The notes beneath the pieces are model-generated. The model had not been told where the DNA came from. It was given only the letters and a program-made list of their open reading frames with translations, and made no database searches. A program made the translations under genes and the position numbers. Positions 35,201 to 44,717 of a stretch of 64,000 nt of DNA are shown one piece after another. Numbering within the stretch: the first letter of the stretch is position 1; every line of letters starts with the position of its first letter. The stretch is from Asterias amurensis (Eukaryota > Echinodermata > Asteroidea > Forcipulatida > Asteriidae): NCBI RefSeq assembly GCF_032118995.1, contig NC_092663.1:620001-684000 (forward strand). Direction: 5' to 3'.

Positions 35201-38200
35201 CCTTTGCAAGGTTCCTGTATAAATTTACATATTTCTCCTAGAGGTGCCCGTCTATTGTTTAGTTTTGGTCATGAGAACCTAGCCTGGGCCCCTGTCTTTA
35301 ACCGCAAGGATAAAGACAGCTACTCAGATTCAGTGATTCCATTGGATACAATGATATCTTTGGATAACCTGCACAGTGACATGAGCTTTCCATAGATGCC
35401 CAAACAGTACACTCCTATCACATAGAATTTGACTACGTATCTCTACATGTGAAATGAATGTAGGTCAAAGGTGTATGTACACGCCGGCTGGAGGTCGGTC
35501 TCTGGCGTTATTCACAAGCCTCGAAGTGTGACGTCAGACGTTCAGGCTAGAGAACCATTAACTAAAAGCAAAATTTCTCGGCCCGTAAAGACAATATGAC
35601 TTGTTTTATACGGAATAATTCATTCAAATCTTACTTTTTGCCGGCAATCTCTGTGACTGGTACATGTAGATTCTCATGCAGCGGTTGGTTAGGATCAGTA
35701 ATCTTTGCAAGATAATCCATCGCTTCCAACTTAATCTCCTCATATTTCTCAATGACCTCATCGGGTGGGTTCACACAGGGGTCAGTCTCAATGTCAAAGG
35801 TCATACCCCCATGAAGGTGGAAGTATTTGTTGCTGGAGTTGAAGTTAGGGCAGCGGAATGTTGGGGAGAGCATCAAGGGAGGAAGTTCTCGTTCTGTTTT
35901 ACATTCGTCAGCTGTGAAGGAAAGAATCAATCAAGAAAAAAGACATTAGGAAGACCAGATATCAAAAACATCCCAAGATGATCTGATTCTGAAAATAAAA
36001 CACGTAGAGTTATATATAAGAAGTAGAGGGCACACTGGTGATGCTGCTTGCACAAACGCCACGGGACCGCAAGGAGACACACGTGCCATTTTAAACACAC
36101 GCTGTGCGATGATGTTTTGTCAACTACAAAAATGGCCACATGCTTGCATGCCGAGCCGCGTATGTAGGCCAGTGCGCCCTCTAGTTCTATGATAAAACGT
36201 TATCTTGGCACATTATTTCCTTTTGAATTTCTTCAAAGTTTAATCAAGAAAAGTTGTGTTTTTATGGTTTTATACAACTCACCTTTGGAATACTAGCTAG
36301 TTTTCAAACAAGTTTTCCTACTGGATAGTTTTCACTTGAGAGTTTCATACTTTTTTTGTAGGCCTACTAGATAGTTTTCATTCCAGGTTTTTTTTGAAGT
36401 TTTTATAATAACTAGATTAGATTAGATTAGAATTATTTATTCAGCCAACAGTTAAAAGTAGTATTAGATACTTTACAAAAGTTTTAAAAGTAAATAGTTT
36501 TCATAGCGGTTTTTATAGCAGATATTTTTCATACTAACTTTGATACTAATAGTCTTCATAAAACATATCTTTCATACTACAGAGTTTTCACACCAGTTTT
36601 CATACTGGACAATTTTCATACCAGAAAGTTCTAATACTATAGTTTTCTTCATATCAGATAGTTTTTATACCAGTTTTCATACCAGATAGTTTTCATATGA
36701 GATAGTTTTAACTTTCGTAACAGATAGCTTTCGAAACCAGTTTTCATACTAGATAGTTAGATTATTAATAACCTAAACACTTCAAACTATATTCATTATT
36801 TATAATTTGTCCCTTTCACTTTACCTGTCAATGGTGGCAGCAATCTCTTAATATCAGGAACTTTATTTCTTCTTCTCATTCCAATCAGAAATGGAATCAA
36901 GAAACTGATGAGTTTAGCCATCTCTAGTTGTCTACGAGTCTCTGCTTTCTTCCCTAGGTTTCTCTGGATCACATCAACATGAGCGTGTAACCTCGTCTGT
37001 AATCGCTCAAATGTATCATGATCAATTCTCTCTTCACCAAGTCGGATAACGCTAGTGACTTCATAAGCAGTGTCTATCATAAAGAGGTTCTGATGTTGCT
37101 GAATGGAATCTTGTCTCCATGTGAGTTGGACGCTCATATCGTCAACGTACTGCATGAACAGACGTTTATCTGCGTTAGCATCGTGCTCACTCATCGGGAA
37201 TAGACGCATGTTATTGTAAATACTACTGAAGTCGGGATCTTTTGTAATGTCCATCATACCTGTACAAAAGTTGAAAGAAAACACCTAAGTCAATACTGAA
37301 AATAAAAACTATCCATATTAATCAGACAGGACTTTACTATCTGTACGAACAACAGTTGGAAATTTCACTTAAAGCACGTTGCCTTGGATCGGATGAGTTG
37401 GTCTATAATAGCATTTGTAACCGTTTTCCTATTGCTTTGCGAACTAACACGGTCGACGATTAATGGGAGTCAACAATTTTACTCCCATAAACCACGCAAT
37501 TTCGAGGCATATTTGTGTGGATCAATGTCTTCTACTTTTAAAAAACATCTTTCTAACCATATGCATTTTATAACAAACGGTTACGATATGCTTTTCAAAG
37601 ACCAACTCGACCCAATCCAAGGCAACGTGTTCCTTTAACTCAAAAGAATATCAAGACTACTTTCTTTACAGGCCTTGAACTTCACTCTTGAAGGGGCACT
37701 GCAATTTGCCTCTGTAAGGGGCAATCTATGAGGAAAATGTAAATTTGTATTGGAACTTTACATATAGGGCACCACAGCAAAAGGACAGGGCCACTGCTGT
37801 AGGTCATGAGGTGGGTAAATTCAAGGCCTGACTGGGTGTGTTTGTTTTGTTCACATTTAGCCTCAAAGAAAGACACGGCCAAGGTCAAAATTTGAGGTTG
37901 TAAAAAGTTTTAAAATTGTTCGCTTATTTGCATTAGTCATTTTGGTTGGTAAGCAATTTGCTACAACTTATTCCCTAGATTTGACAACCCATCAATTTGT
38001 AAGTGTGCCCAGGCATGTACGCTGGAAATAAAAGCTGAAATCTTGAAGATTTAAGTCCAGTTCTTACCATATTAGTTAATTAGAATTATTATCGTATTTT
38101 AAGTGGTCCAAAATTATCATATTTATAAAGCAAGTCCTGAATAACCTGACTCTAAAACTATTTACAAATGTTTAAAATTATACTTCAACAGCTTATTTTT

Positions 38201-40486
38201 CAACATATTTTGTACGCATTACTCCAATTCTAACACCATTACTCAGGTGGAATAAGAAATAAAATATAAATGTAGCTTTCAAACATTTGAGTTTTTAACA
38301 TTCTTTCATTAAAAGTATTTTCATTAACATTTTACACATTGTGCAACTGTAAATATAGCCCCAACGAAAGACTTGCACAGACCTTGAAATCTAGCAACCC
38401 AAACCACGGGGCATTTTAATGGCTCTATCTCAATTATCAAGCCAACTCGAACACACACCACTTTACCTGCAATTCTGTTTAGCTTGCACTCACAATAAAA
38501 GGTGTGGACTGAATCCCAACAAGTAAACAAAGACGTTTGGACAATGAGCTGCCAGACAGTGAATGACAACAACTACTGTACTGGCTACTGAGTAGTGAAC
38601 AAACCATCACAATGTGGTGGAGGGTAAATAGCAGACACACAAATGCCACCAAGGAAACAAAACAACTTACTGGCACCATTCTACCTCCATGCTGGCACCA
38701 CAAAGTTGTCAACATTTTCATGGTCATTTAGTCTTCAAGAAAGACTCGGAGTGGGTCGAAACATCAGGCCCTTAACAATTTGTTTGCATTTATACCGTAC
38801 ATGTGTAGGTTGTTTTGGTCGGTAAGCAGTTTGCAGCAGCTACTGTTTTCTCATTTTCATGGTTATACAACGAGCACAGGAGGAGAGTAGGGGTTGGAGA
38901 CTGTGTAGAACTTTTAAAAGGTGTGGAAATGTTGATATTTGAATAATGTGCCTCAATTTTGAAAGAAAATTGTGGATACTTTCGGGTAGGGAGAGGGGTC
39001 CTTAAAAATAGCAGTTTCTTTTTGACCCTTAGAATGTTGACAACTTTGGATGACCTGTCAAGCTGATGAGCTGATATAGTAACAATTATGAATAGGGAAT
39101 AATTTTATATCAAATCAAATGATCCTTTCAACATTAAAGGAACAAATTGCCTTGGATCTGTCGAGTTGGTCTTTCAAAAGCGTTTGTAACGATTGGTTAT
39201 AAATATGGTTAGAAAGATGGTTTAAAAGTAGAATACAATGATCCACACACATTTGTCTCAAAATTGCGTGGTTTTCCTTCTACTTTGCGAACTAAACACA
39301 GTTGGCCATTTATGGGAGTAAAAAATTTGACTCCCATAAATGACTGAGCGTGTTTTTAGAAGAGGTAAAAGGAAAAAAAATGCAATTTCGAGTAATACTT
39401 GCGTGGATCATTATTTCTAATGTTAAAGTATCTTTCTAATCAATGCATTTTATAACAAACGGTTACAAAAGCTTTTCAAAGACCAACTCGACCAATTCAA
39501 GGCAACGTGATCCTTTAAACACTGATAGATTTAAAATTTGCATTGAGGATATATTATTTGGTCTTACCCTTACTTGTGTGTAAGGACTGTATACTCAGTA
39601 CTTTGAAATAATAATAACCGTGTTTATAACAGGCCTTTTCCAAATGATACAAAGCGCCGATTATTTAACTGCAAGGATTGGAACTGCCTCTAGCTACCGG
39701 ACATTTGCAGTGGTCTAGTTGGTGAGACATCTGTTCTAGAATTGCAAAGGTCGTGGGTTTGAATCCATATTGATACTACTTTTTTTCACAGAATTCGGGA
39801 AAGTACTGAGTTTACACCGCTTTACACAAAGGTAGGCCCTACTCAACATTTAAAAATGAAAAATTCATGTCTAAAATCTTACCTGCCATCATGAATTCAG
39901 TCAGAATGACTTTCTTACTTTGGGGTTCTCCCATTGCATTCACATCCAGACTTGAGCGCCATCTCTCATTAAACTTGATTCGCTTATCTCGTGGGAAATA
40001 CACTCCATGCCACAATCCTTTCATCATATAGTCTATATTAATAAGTGTCTGACCGAGATGCGTATCTATGTACGCTGGAGGTAACTGACATGTTGTCGCT
40101 TGGTCAAAGTTTACTTCAAGAGACAATGAAGGGACTTGATTAAGACCATAAATACCGACAACAAGTTCTCTTAAGACTTGATGGATCTCACGATAGTCTA
40201 AAGGCTCAATAGTTGAATCATACGGCAGTAGTAGGACACAGTTGTTATCTGCAAATGGTTGCATGGACATGATAACCCCAGATGGTGGTTCAGCTTGTAG
40301 CTTATGTTCCTCTGCCGACACAAACCAATGGTAAGACGTCTGAGCGATGGTTTCTTGAAGCTCAAAACGCTCAAACTTCTCAAAGAATTGAGTTGCCATA
40401 CGATTAGCTGTCGCTGTGGCAATAAGAGCTGGGTCCTCACCAATGGACAAGCCATGCATGCTACTCTCAAGGTTCTTAGCCGCCAT
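17201..40486 (-). CDS. ANKAR: ANKAR, ankyrin and armadillo repeat-containing protein, 20 coding exons
   Basis: Exons in transcript order: 40486-39883, 37259-36825, 35911-35635, 34523-34340, 33034-32812, 30866-30807, 29336-29135, 28099-27891, 26759-26655, 25727-25314, 24972-24731, 23745-23595, 22437-22276, 22066-21837, 20515-20357, 19443-19326, 18663-18503, 18076-17931, 17732-17677 and 17454-17201. Every junction is GT-AG and every phase fits, giving 1463 aa (human about 1430). Residues 1-500 are the family-specific N-terminal region. Ankyrin repeats occupy about 505-735 (for example GTTPLHLAARCGS and RRTPLLLAASSGALE). Armadillo repeats run about 745-1315 (DGIPALVEIL, GAIPTVIKLL, GGIPPLIQLM, NAVQPLVSLI and so on). 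The tail from 1360 is proline- and basic-rich. The molecular role is uncharacterised; the repeats suggest a scaffold. The start ATG has a good Kozak context, and a 3' splice site (TTGGTAG) 15 nt upstream implies a 5' UTR intron. Confidence 0.95.
18172..18490. mobile_element. Foldback element related to 3456-4104, lacking the tRNA-like array
   Basis: Diverged inverted ends (GGCCTAATTTCAGAGAG...) and the shared interior CATGTACAATTTGGACTG...TATCCTGCTCATTTCTGC. It lies in an ANKAR intron. Confidence 0.6.
18940..19312 (+). mobile_element. 3' fragment of a non-LTR retrotransposon (LINE)
   Basis: Translation gives the C-terminal segment typical of many invertebrate LINE polymerases: ISWREHKTKEQIYG, then TVAQRRVRFAGHC and VLYWRLPCPNRGPRPLNYI. 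After IGRG the frame meets a stop, and later homologous sequence (VVHGISDAIA-like, near 19258) is in another state, so it is dead. Only about 370 bp remain, in an ANKAR intron. The clade is not assigned. Confidence 0.75.
20140..20275. repeat. Degenerate CCAAG/ACTGCC minisatellite
   Basis: Short units such as GGCACCAAGGCAATGCCCAGG and CAAGTACTGCCAAGTA repeat imperfectly. The same GCACCAAGGCAATGACCAGG unit returns at 22945-23335. Confidence 0.6.
20602..20987. mobile_element. Repeat A MITE, ANKAR intron
   Basis: Full-length, with TTAA followed by AGGCAGTGGACACTATTGG at the left and CCAATAGTGTCCACTGCCTTC at the right. Contains the GAGACCTCA/TGAGGTCTC internal hairpin. Confidence 0.9.
21258..21672. 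mobile_element. Poly(A) run followed by a repeat A MITE
   Basis: About 22 A residues at 21259-21280 lead into a full-length repeat A copy (21284-21672) with ends GACACTGGACACTATTGG and CAATAGTGTCCACTGCC. Confidence 0.88.
22945..23335. repeat. ~21-bp minisatellite split by a repeat C insertion
   Basis: Units of the form GCACCAAGGCAATGACCAGG flank a full repeat C foldback at 23028-23262. Units continue directly on its far side. Confidence 0.75.
23934..23970. repeat. (GTTT)n microsatellite
   Basis: About nine perfect GTTT units in an ANKAR intron. Confidence 0.95.
24346..24690 (+). mobile_element. tRNA(Ser/Leu)-derived SINE
   Basis: The 5' head has an acceptor-like GTCATGG pairing with CGTGACA, A box GGCCGAGTGGTTAAGAG, a long variable region and B box GGTTCAAATCCC. 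It is followed by the common SINE body CTTGTGTCCTTGAGCAAG and a tail with GCGCTATGTAAGAATTAG plus ATT triplets. Confidence 0.85.
25020..25165. mobile_element. Small dispersed repeat (GGGGCACAGCAATTT family)
   Basis: It shares GAAGGGGCACAGCAATTT, ATGAGGAAAATGTAA and GCGCCACAGCAAAAGCACAGG with 29640-29765, 33780-33920, 35160-35240 and 37676-37810, in both orientations. Class unknown. Confidence 0.55.
25890..26048. mobile_element. Partial repeat C element
   Basis: It has the left sequence CTAAGCAAAACAAAAAA-like, the middle ACTGGTACTTAACTCATTTC and the right end AGCTTTATGAAATTGGGC. Shorter than the intact copies. Confidence 0.55.
26802..27188. mobile_element. Repeat A MITE with intact TTAA flanks
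   Basis: TTAA at 26802-26805 and 27185-27188, with ends AGGCAGTGGACACTATTGG and CCAATAGTGTCCACTGCCT. One of the best preserved copies. Confidence 0.93.
27596..27875 (-). mobile_element. Repeat E copy carrying a hammerhead motif
   Basis: The family stretch TTTGGTTTGCGGTAACA...GTATCTACTTGCC leads through AGAACTGTCCTGCTT to the ribozyme-like segment at 27828-27871. It lies in an ANKAR intron and ends 16 bp before exon 8. Confidence 0.7.
27828..27871 (-). ncRNA. Hammerhead ribozyme motif (repeat E)
   Basis: Minus strand: CTCTC, core CTGATGA (27866-27860), stem-loop II GACTAG-AGTAAG-CTAGTC, core GAAA, a minimal helix III AGTT, then GAGATC closing helix I. All invariant core bases are present. 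Helix I has four pairs and one mismatch. Hammerheads are known in Penelope-like elements and small retrozyme-type repeats. Activity is not shown. Confidence 0.65.
28150..28525. mobile_element. Foldback element whose left arm is amplified as five 35-bp units
   Basis: Perfect or near-perfect 35-bp units start at 28151, 28186, 28221, 28256 and 28291, beginning GATTAGCTTCTCTGGGTC. The right end GACCCAGGGAAGCTAATC is the inverted copy of the unit. The interior is GC-rich, with AGCCCC/GGGGCT arms. Confidence 0.85.
28546..28640 (-). mobile_element. tRNA(Asn)-like SINE head
   Basis: Minus strand: TAGCTCAGTTGGTAGAGC (A box), GCACGTTAATCC with a GTT anticodon position, and B box GGTTCGAATCCC. The acceptor stem does not close, so it is a derived copy. 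A more diverged copy with a tail is at 28815-28955. Confidence 0.75.
28815..28955 (-). mobile_element. tRNA(Asn)-derived SINE with tail
   Basis: The same head as 28546-28640 but diverged, followed on the minus strand by a tail related to that at 51900-52030 (CCCAGTCAGTTT). Confidence 0.7.
29346..29636. repeat. ~16-bp minisatellite with an AP-1-type TGACTCA in most units
   Basis: Units of the form AGGTGACTCAATTAAC repeat about 18 times, and TGACTCA occurs exactly 13 times by my count. The array starts 10 bp upstream of the 3' splice site of ANKAR exon 7 (29336, minus strand), so it occupies the branch-point region of that intron. Confidence 0.9.
30478..30514 (-). ncRNA. Degenerate hammerhead-like motif (ATCAG stem type)
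   Basis: Minus strand: TAGAAGA, stem-loop with TCAG-AGCATA-CTGA, AAAA in place of GAAA, then TGTTGAG. Core bases are altered. Confidence 0.35.
30963..31348. mobile_element. Repeat B foldback MITE, ANKAR intron
   Basis: TTAA then AGGGACACGTTGCCTTGG at the left, CCAAGGCAACATGTT at the right, hairpin centre GGAGTCAAGAACTTGACTCC. Confidence 0.88.
31495..31534 (-). ncRNA. Hammerhead-like motif, diverged repeat E type
   Basis: Minus strand: CTC, CTGAAGA (position 7 is free in hammerheads), stem-loop ATTAG-AGCCAA-CTAAT, GAAA, CTTT, GAG. The core is intact and helix I is short (three pairs). Confidence 0.5.
32310..32705. mobile_element. Repeat A MITE, diverged, ANKAR intron
   Basis: Ends AGCCACTGGATACTATTGG and GTGTCCATTGTCTTCAA, with the family interior CTCCCTCTGAAGTAACG. 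Confidence 0.82.
33130..33480 (-). mobile_element. Repeat E copy carrying a hammerhead motif
   Basis: The family sequence TTTGGTTTGCGGTAAGAGC...CTACTTGC is followed by GAACTGTCCTGCTTCTTAAC and the ribozyme-like end at 33437-33480. Confidence 0.7.
33437..33480 (-). ncRNA. Hammerhead ribozyme motif (repeat E), perfect helix I
   Basis: Minus strand: GTCTC, CTGACGA, stem-loop II GACTAG-AGCAAG-CTAGTC, GAAA, TGTT, GAGAC. Helix I (GTCTC/GAGAC) and helix II are fully paired. Helix III is minimal, as in hammerheads that work as dimers. Confidence 0.65.
33961..34330 (+). mobile_element. tRNA(Ser/Leu)-derived SINE, second family member
   Basis: Head GTCATGGCCGAGGGGTTAAG..., with B box GGTTCGAATCCCC and a closing stem GTCATGAC. 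The body shares CTTGTGTCCTTAAGCAAG with 24346-24690 but then diverges (AAGAGAAGGGGTTCGCCCC). Inserted in an ANKAR intron. Confidence 0.82.
34540..34932 (-). mobile_element. Repeat D element ending in a ~140-bp hairpin
   Basis: Arms AACAAATATTGACTGCTTTA and AAGCAGTCAATATTTGT, with TATGGTTAAAACTACGACTC mirrored by GTAGTTTTAACCATA, fold around CCCCGGACCG...CCGGGG. The opposite-orientation relative is 52678-53121. Confidence 0.78.
36285..36770. repeat. Degenerate repeats of TAGTTTTCATACCAGA-type units
   Basis: Roughly 20 imperfect short units over 480 bp, interrupted by four ATTAG units near 36415-36430. It lies in an ANKAR intron. Confidence 0.75.
37369..37639. mobile_element. Repeat B foldback MITE with an internally deleted left arm
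   Basis: TTAA-flanked, with ends AGCACGTTGCCTTGG and CCAAGGCAACGTGTTCCT. The left arm lacks about 110 bp relative to other copies. Confidence 0.85.
39137..39517. mobile_element. Repeat B foldback MITE, ANKAR intron 1
   Basis: TTAA-flanked full-length hairpin, with ends AGGAACAAATTGCCTTGG and AAGGCAACGTGATCCT. Confidence 0.88.
39555..39835 (+). mobile_element. tRNA-containing foldback SINE, plus orientation
   Basis: The arms TGTATACTCAGTACTTTGAAA and TCGGGAAAGTACTGAG face each other around a tRNA-like module with A box GTGGTCTAGTTGGTGAGAC and B box GGTTTGAATCC. Confidence 0.7.
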
Positions 40487-41404
40487 GATGCCGTGCTTCA
40501 CTCTACCAACAGAAAAATGATTAATAAGATAAATAATATACACTGTTATCAATCATGAAGAAAACATTTATACCGCCAAAATCAACAGAAATTGTTCTAA
40601 GGCGCTAAAGACAGTTACATGAAAATAATTACAATTAAAAACCAAAATTAATATCAATTACAATACACTTGTTGAAAAAGATAATATTTGAACAGTTTCT
40701 TAAAAACGTGAATAGTCTGAGCATCCTGAGGGTGATTTGGAGGAGTGTTTCATTCTTTTGGTCCATAGCCTGCAGGAGAGTGAGCGATCTACAAATGACA
40801 CAGCATGGGTTCTGGGCACATGACACTAAAGATGTACTTCATCTTTAACTTGCAGGGCACAAATGAGTATGAAGTTTATATTTGAGACGTCATCATTTTA
40901 AAGCCAGTTTTTGTCGTCTTTTTTGTTTTGATGTCTTGAAATCAAATTCCTTTCTCTTGATGTTAGCCTGTGTGTGTCAGCATCTGCAATCTTTATCAAT
41001 TTGCCTATTGGGTGAGTTGACGGCGAGTTGACGGCACAAGCGAGTTGACGGCGCAAGCAAATTGACAGCAAGTTGATGGCAAGTAGTAGGACCAAATGGA
41101 AATAGTCATGCAATGGGATGATACAGCGCTGTACTAACTTAGGTATGTAGTGTTGTTAGTGTTGACGCCCAGAAGTCGATGGGATGGGCCTGCTTCACAC
41201 ATTTCACAGATGTGCAAACTCTTGCTCAGTCACAGAGTCAGTGTGTCAGACAGTACGAAATATCCACCACGACCATGGATATATTTATTTGTTAATTTAA
41301 GAGCCATTAAAAAGTGTAGTAACTTTAACTTATTGCAAGCCAATGGGGGGCAATGCCATGGACATGAAGACTTTTTTTATGATGAATGAAATTTCAACAA
41401 AATT

Positions 41405-41690
41405 TGAACTATAAATGAGTAATGGTCACCAACTTAAACTGTACAAATCAAGATCCAACCTTAACCTCAGGAAGTTCTGGTTTAGCCAGAGAGTGGTCAA
41501 CTACTGGAACATTCTCCCTCAAAAGGCAACAGAAGCTTCAAGTGTGAATATTTTCAAGGGACATGTGGATAAATTCTTAAAGAACATTGGGGGGCTCTAC
41601 ATAAGCTTATCTAAGCTGTCTGCCCCAGTAACCAGAACTACCGTCTCCTCCCCAGTTGTGTGATGGCGTCGGTGGATTCAAGTAAGTTCA
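41405..41690 (+). mobile_element. 3' fragment of a LINE (CR1/L2/Jockey-like polymerase end)
   Basis: The translation GHQLKLYKSRSNLNLRKFWF, then SQRVVNYWNILPQKATEASS and VNIFKGHVDKFLKNI, is the typical terminal motif of these polymerases. Only about 80 codons remain. Confidence 0.75.
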
Positions 41691-42619
41691 AGTAAGTTTT
41701 CATACTTTGCTCTGATTTTAAACCAGGTGAAAATATGAAAAACACCGAAAAACATCAGTTAAACTTGTGTTCATTATGTAGACAAGCTTTATACAAACCG
41801 TAGGTACAGCCTTATTTATAAAGAAGAGACACATGATAATCGAAAGGGGGGCACACATTAAGTTGGTAGCAGTTACAGATAAAGGATAAACAAACACTTT
41901 GTTTTGGCAATCAAATAATTAATCAAATCCGGATATAATATTTGTATGCAGGATCAGGAGAGTGTCAAATCATACCTGTATTTACGTCATGTTCGTGTCC
42001 TTATTGTTTTTCGCCAAACCAGTGCGTGTCACGTAGAGTTAGTGATTTGAAAAAAAAACAAATTTGAAGCTGAACCGTAATTATGGAGGAAGAAAAACAC
42101 ATATGACCAAGGACCTTAGCAAAGGAAAGGCAACTTGACAACGAACGCTAAAAAGTGAACGCAAATTTATTGTGCGTCACCTAGACTTCTCAATTCAGAT
42201 TACGTGTTAATCTTATTTTAACAACGGTTCCATGCTATAATAATTTGCATGGATAAATTCGCCGGTAGAGGGCGGCATAAAGTGGGATGTTGGGAGGAGG
42301 AGGGCCACAGACATAGAGGTTCTTTATGTCTGTGAGTGGGGCAGATGGATCATCGGCAGCTAGAAGCCGGGCAGCCTGGAGGACACGTGCCTTCCCCCTC
42401 CCCCCCCCCCCATTTTTTTAGTGGCCCACACCCCCAAGAAATAAAACAGACACGTGTTACTGTGATGCACTCAAAAAGGAAAATCATGGCCCAAGCCCGG
42501 CCCCAATTTCGACCACCCCCCCCCCCCCTCAAGTTCGCACGCAAGATGGAATTGGGGTGATATGGAATAACACAAACCACTGTGTACCTGTGCGTTCGAC
42601 TATAATGGGCAAACAGGAC

Positions 42620-42848
42620 CAGAGCCCAGTTTCTTAGCTACTAAGCACACAACAAAAATTGCATGAAATGTCTTTCTTGATAACAACAGGATTACCAACC
42701 AAATTTCCATTGTGTTGCATAGATCAGCTATGTTTGCTTATCCCTTGGAAATCACTTTGGTTGGTAATCCTGTTTTATCGTGGCAAAAATTAATTTCATG
42801 CTAAGCAAATTGTTTTGCTTAGCAGCTCTAACATAATGTAATTGGGCA
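42620..42848. mobile_element. Repeat C foldback element
   Basis: Left GCCCAGTTTCTTAGCTACTAAG and right CTTAGCAGCTCTAACATAA...TTGGGC arms enclose the ACCAAATTTCCA / TGGTTGGTAATCC interior. Confidence 0.82.
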
Positions 42849-43657
42849 CAGGTTGCATGTTCCATTCACAGAAAAGGTAAATAATGATGTAAAAACAGAA
42901 GGGCGCTTCATTCATACACACTGACATAAAAGTATAAAACAATCCGAGAGTAACATTCGTTGTCGGCCTCAGTTTTATTAAAATAGACGCACTTTTGAAT
43001 TGCGTTTAAAAGTGTAAATAAATATAAAGAATTGAGGTTGAACAAACAACAATATTGATTAGATTGGGTGTGAATCAACGACCTCCTCATGAACGTGACA
43101 GCGCTCTACCAATGAAGCTATCTCGTTAGCCTTATGTTGATGGCTCCCTACGAACTGTGAAATCAACAAGACTAAGGGGGCCAACGACATCAATGGTCAA
43201 TATGGTTCGGTTCTAAAATGAATTTGATTTTTCAAAGGAATCTTGAACACAGGTGTGTAAATTCATCAAAATTCAATCCCGTTTGACGGTTTAAAACTAT
43301 ATTTACATTAATACTATACTGAAAGAACAGTATGTCACTAAGCAAAAATGGTCCATGGCCTAGTTGTGAACGCATTGTGGGGTTTTACGTCACAAAATAA
43401 ATTGACATTAAAAATCGCCCCAGCTGCAACTACACCATGAACAAAATTCTTGCAACATTTTGGGCAAATTATACCAAATTGTTTCACGCCGCATTACAGT
43501 GTTCAACTGGTATATGTTTGAGCTAACGGCATTGAAGTTGGGTTAACAATATTTTAAAACGCCATCAATATTAACATCTATTATACACTATTTAAACAAC
43601 AAGACACTCCAAACCTGGAACTTCGTCAATGTTCAAATGTCTCTTTCAAAAGTGTTC

Positions 43658-44476
43658 CTAACGACATGACTCGCGTAGGCCAGCATTCGTCAAACCGGCA
43701 AAGTTAACAGATTCTAAAAGTTTTGTGAAATTACTATCATTTGACTGTTTTCCGCTGAGCACATCTGCCATGAATGTTATATAAAGCATAGCAAGACGTA
43801 GAGTTTCAATTCGTGAAAGTCTCTTCTCGTACGCAAAAGTTGGGACAGTTTTCCGGAGGATGTCAAAAGCTTCGTTCAAGTTGAACATCCTCCTTCGTTC
43901 TCTGACGTTTGCTGCCTTGCGTTGAGACGCTGTGGTGACTCTGCGTCGCGTCTTGGGCTTGGTGGGTTTTGAAGACACTGTGAGGAGCTGATAGCGACGA
44001 GAATCTGGAGTCTGGAGGTTGAATTGCACGTTGGGGAGTAGAGATGATAAAGTTGATTTGACAGCAGGGAGTTGATAACTGCAGGAAGGTTTGACGACTT
44101 GTGTGCAAGATTCAGTCCTTGATGTTTGAGATTGGTTAACATCGTAGATAATTGGTGTAGTGTAAGACATTGTCCAATCGATGTTTAAGTTTGTATCGCT
44201 GCTCTGCTGGGGTAGGCTTGCTGCATCAGGGCTAAATGGAACTTGCGGCAAGTTATCCATGTCAATAAAACCACTTAAATATGCCAAGTGATCATCTGGA
44301 GAATGGAAATTCTCAAAGACGTTGTTACTTAGTTCTGTATAGACTGGTGTTTGATCACTTTCCAATGTCTCTGATTCGTGGAAGGATGATGGAAGGGAGA
44401 CAATGTTATTCGATTCCATGCTCAAGACAAGATCTAGTAAGGCTTCTTGGTCGGTATCCATCTCAACGAGAGACAT
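43658..44476 (-). CDS. FERD3L: Fer3/FERD3L-type class II bHLH transcription factor, single exon
   Basis: A 272-aa nuclear transcription factor that should bind E-boxes (CANNTG) as a dimer with an E-protein. The basic region lies at about 185-197 ([17 protein letters not shown] begins it) and helix-loop-helix runs to about 240, with the loop [28 protein letters not shown] and [16 protein letters not shown] match Fer3/FERD3L and differ from PTF1A and neurogenins. The N-terminal 180 residues are rich in Asp, Glu, Ser and Pro (a likely activation domain) and are longer than in the short vertebrate FERD3L. The first in-frame ATG after an upstream stop is at 44476. In vertebrates and flies the family acts in nervous-system and floor-plate development. 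Its echinoderm role is inferred only by family. Confidence 0.87.
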   Translation of the reverse strand: MSLVEMDTDQEALLDLVLSMESNNIVSLPSSFHESETLESDQTPVYTELSNNVFENFHSPDDHLAYLSGFIDMDNLPQVPFSPDAASLPQQSSDTNLNIDWTMSYTTPIIYDVNQSQTSRTESCTQVVKPSCSYQLPAVKSTLSSLLPNVQFNLQTPDSRRYQLLTVSSKPTKPKTRRRVTTASQRKAANVRERRRMFNLNEAFDILRKTVPTFAYEKRLSRIETLRLAMLYITFMADVLSGKQSNDSNFTKLLESVNFAGLTNAGLRESCR

Positions 44477-44613
44477 CTCAAGATAAGGCAAGAAAGATAA
44501 GTCGTTCAAACGGCTACTATATGCTGATGCTTTCTTGTCAAATCACTCCGATTTCAACGCATATTAAAGTAACAAATTCGCCTGTTGGTCTCCCATCTGA
44601 TCTTTTCCGAAAC

Positions 44614-44717
44614 CTTATATATTTTATCTGACTAAACTCAGAGAAAGTCCAGCCAATCAGCGACAACAACGTCACGAATCACTGGCGGATTATAACTCTT
44701 TAAAAATGCCATTGGTT
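44614..44717 (-). promoter_or_regulatory. FERD3L core promoter: TATA box and CCAAT boxes
   Basis: On the minus strand TATATAAG at 44621-44614 lies about 140 nt before the ATG. CCAAT-type sequences occur at about 44653 (inverted) and 44708. A compact TATA promoter suits a tightly controlled developmental gene. Confidence 0.6.

Larger units (their letters stand above)
40487..43657. other. ANKAR-FERD3L spacer
   Basis: It contains the likely ANKAR promoter and 5' UTR exon(s), not delimited. Also a LINE fragment (41405-41690), poly(C)-rich DNA (42390-42535), a repeat C copy (42620-42848) and a diverged tRNA(Asn)-like head (43070-43130). No coding gene is supported. Confidence 0.6.

Noticed and set aside
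38700-38790. Another hammerhead motif (AAGACTCGG...GGGTCGAAAC)
   Set aside because: A GAAA-like box and a possible stem II are present, but the CTGANGA box is not recognisable, so it is left out of the ribozyme list.
42336-42580. Overlapping open frames on both strands rich in Pro and Gly
   Set aside because: They result from poly(C) runs and have no domain or conserved motif.
44477-44509. FERD3L start upstream of 44476
   Set aside because: The frame is open to 44509, but there is no ATG between the upstream stop and 44476.
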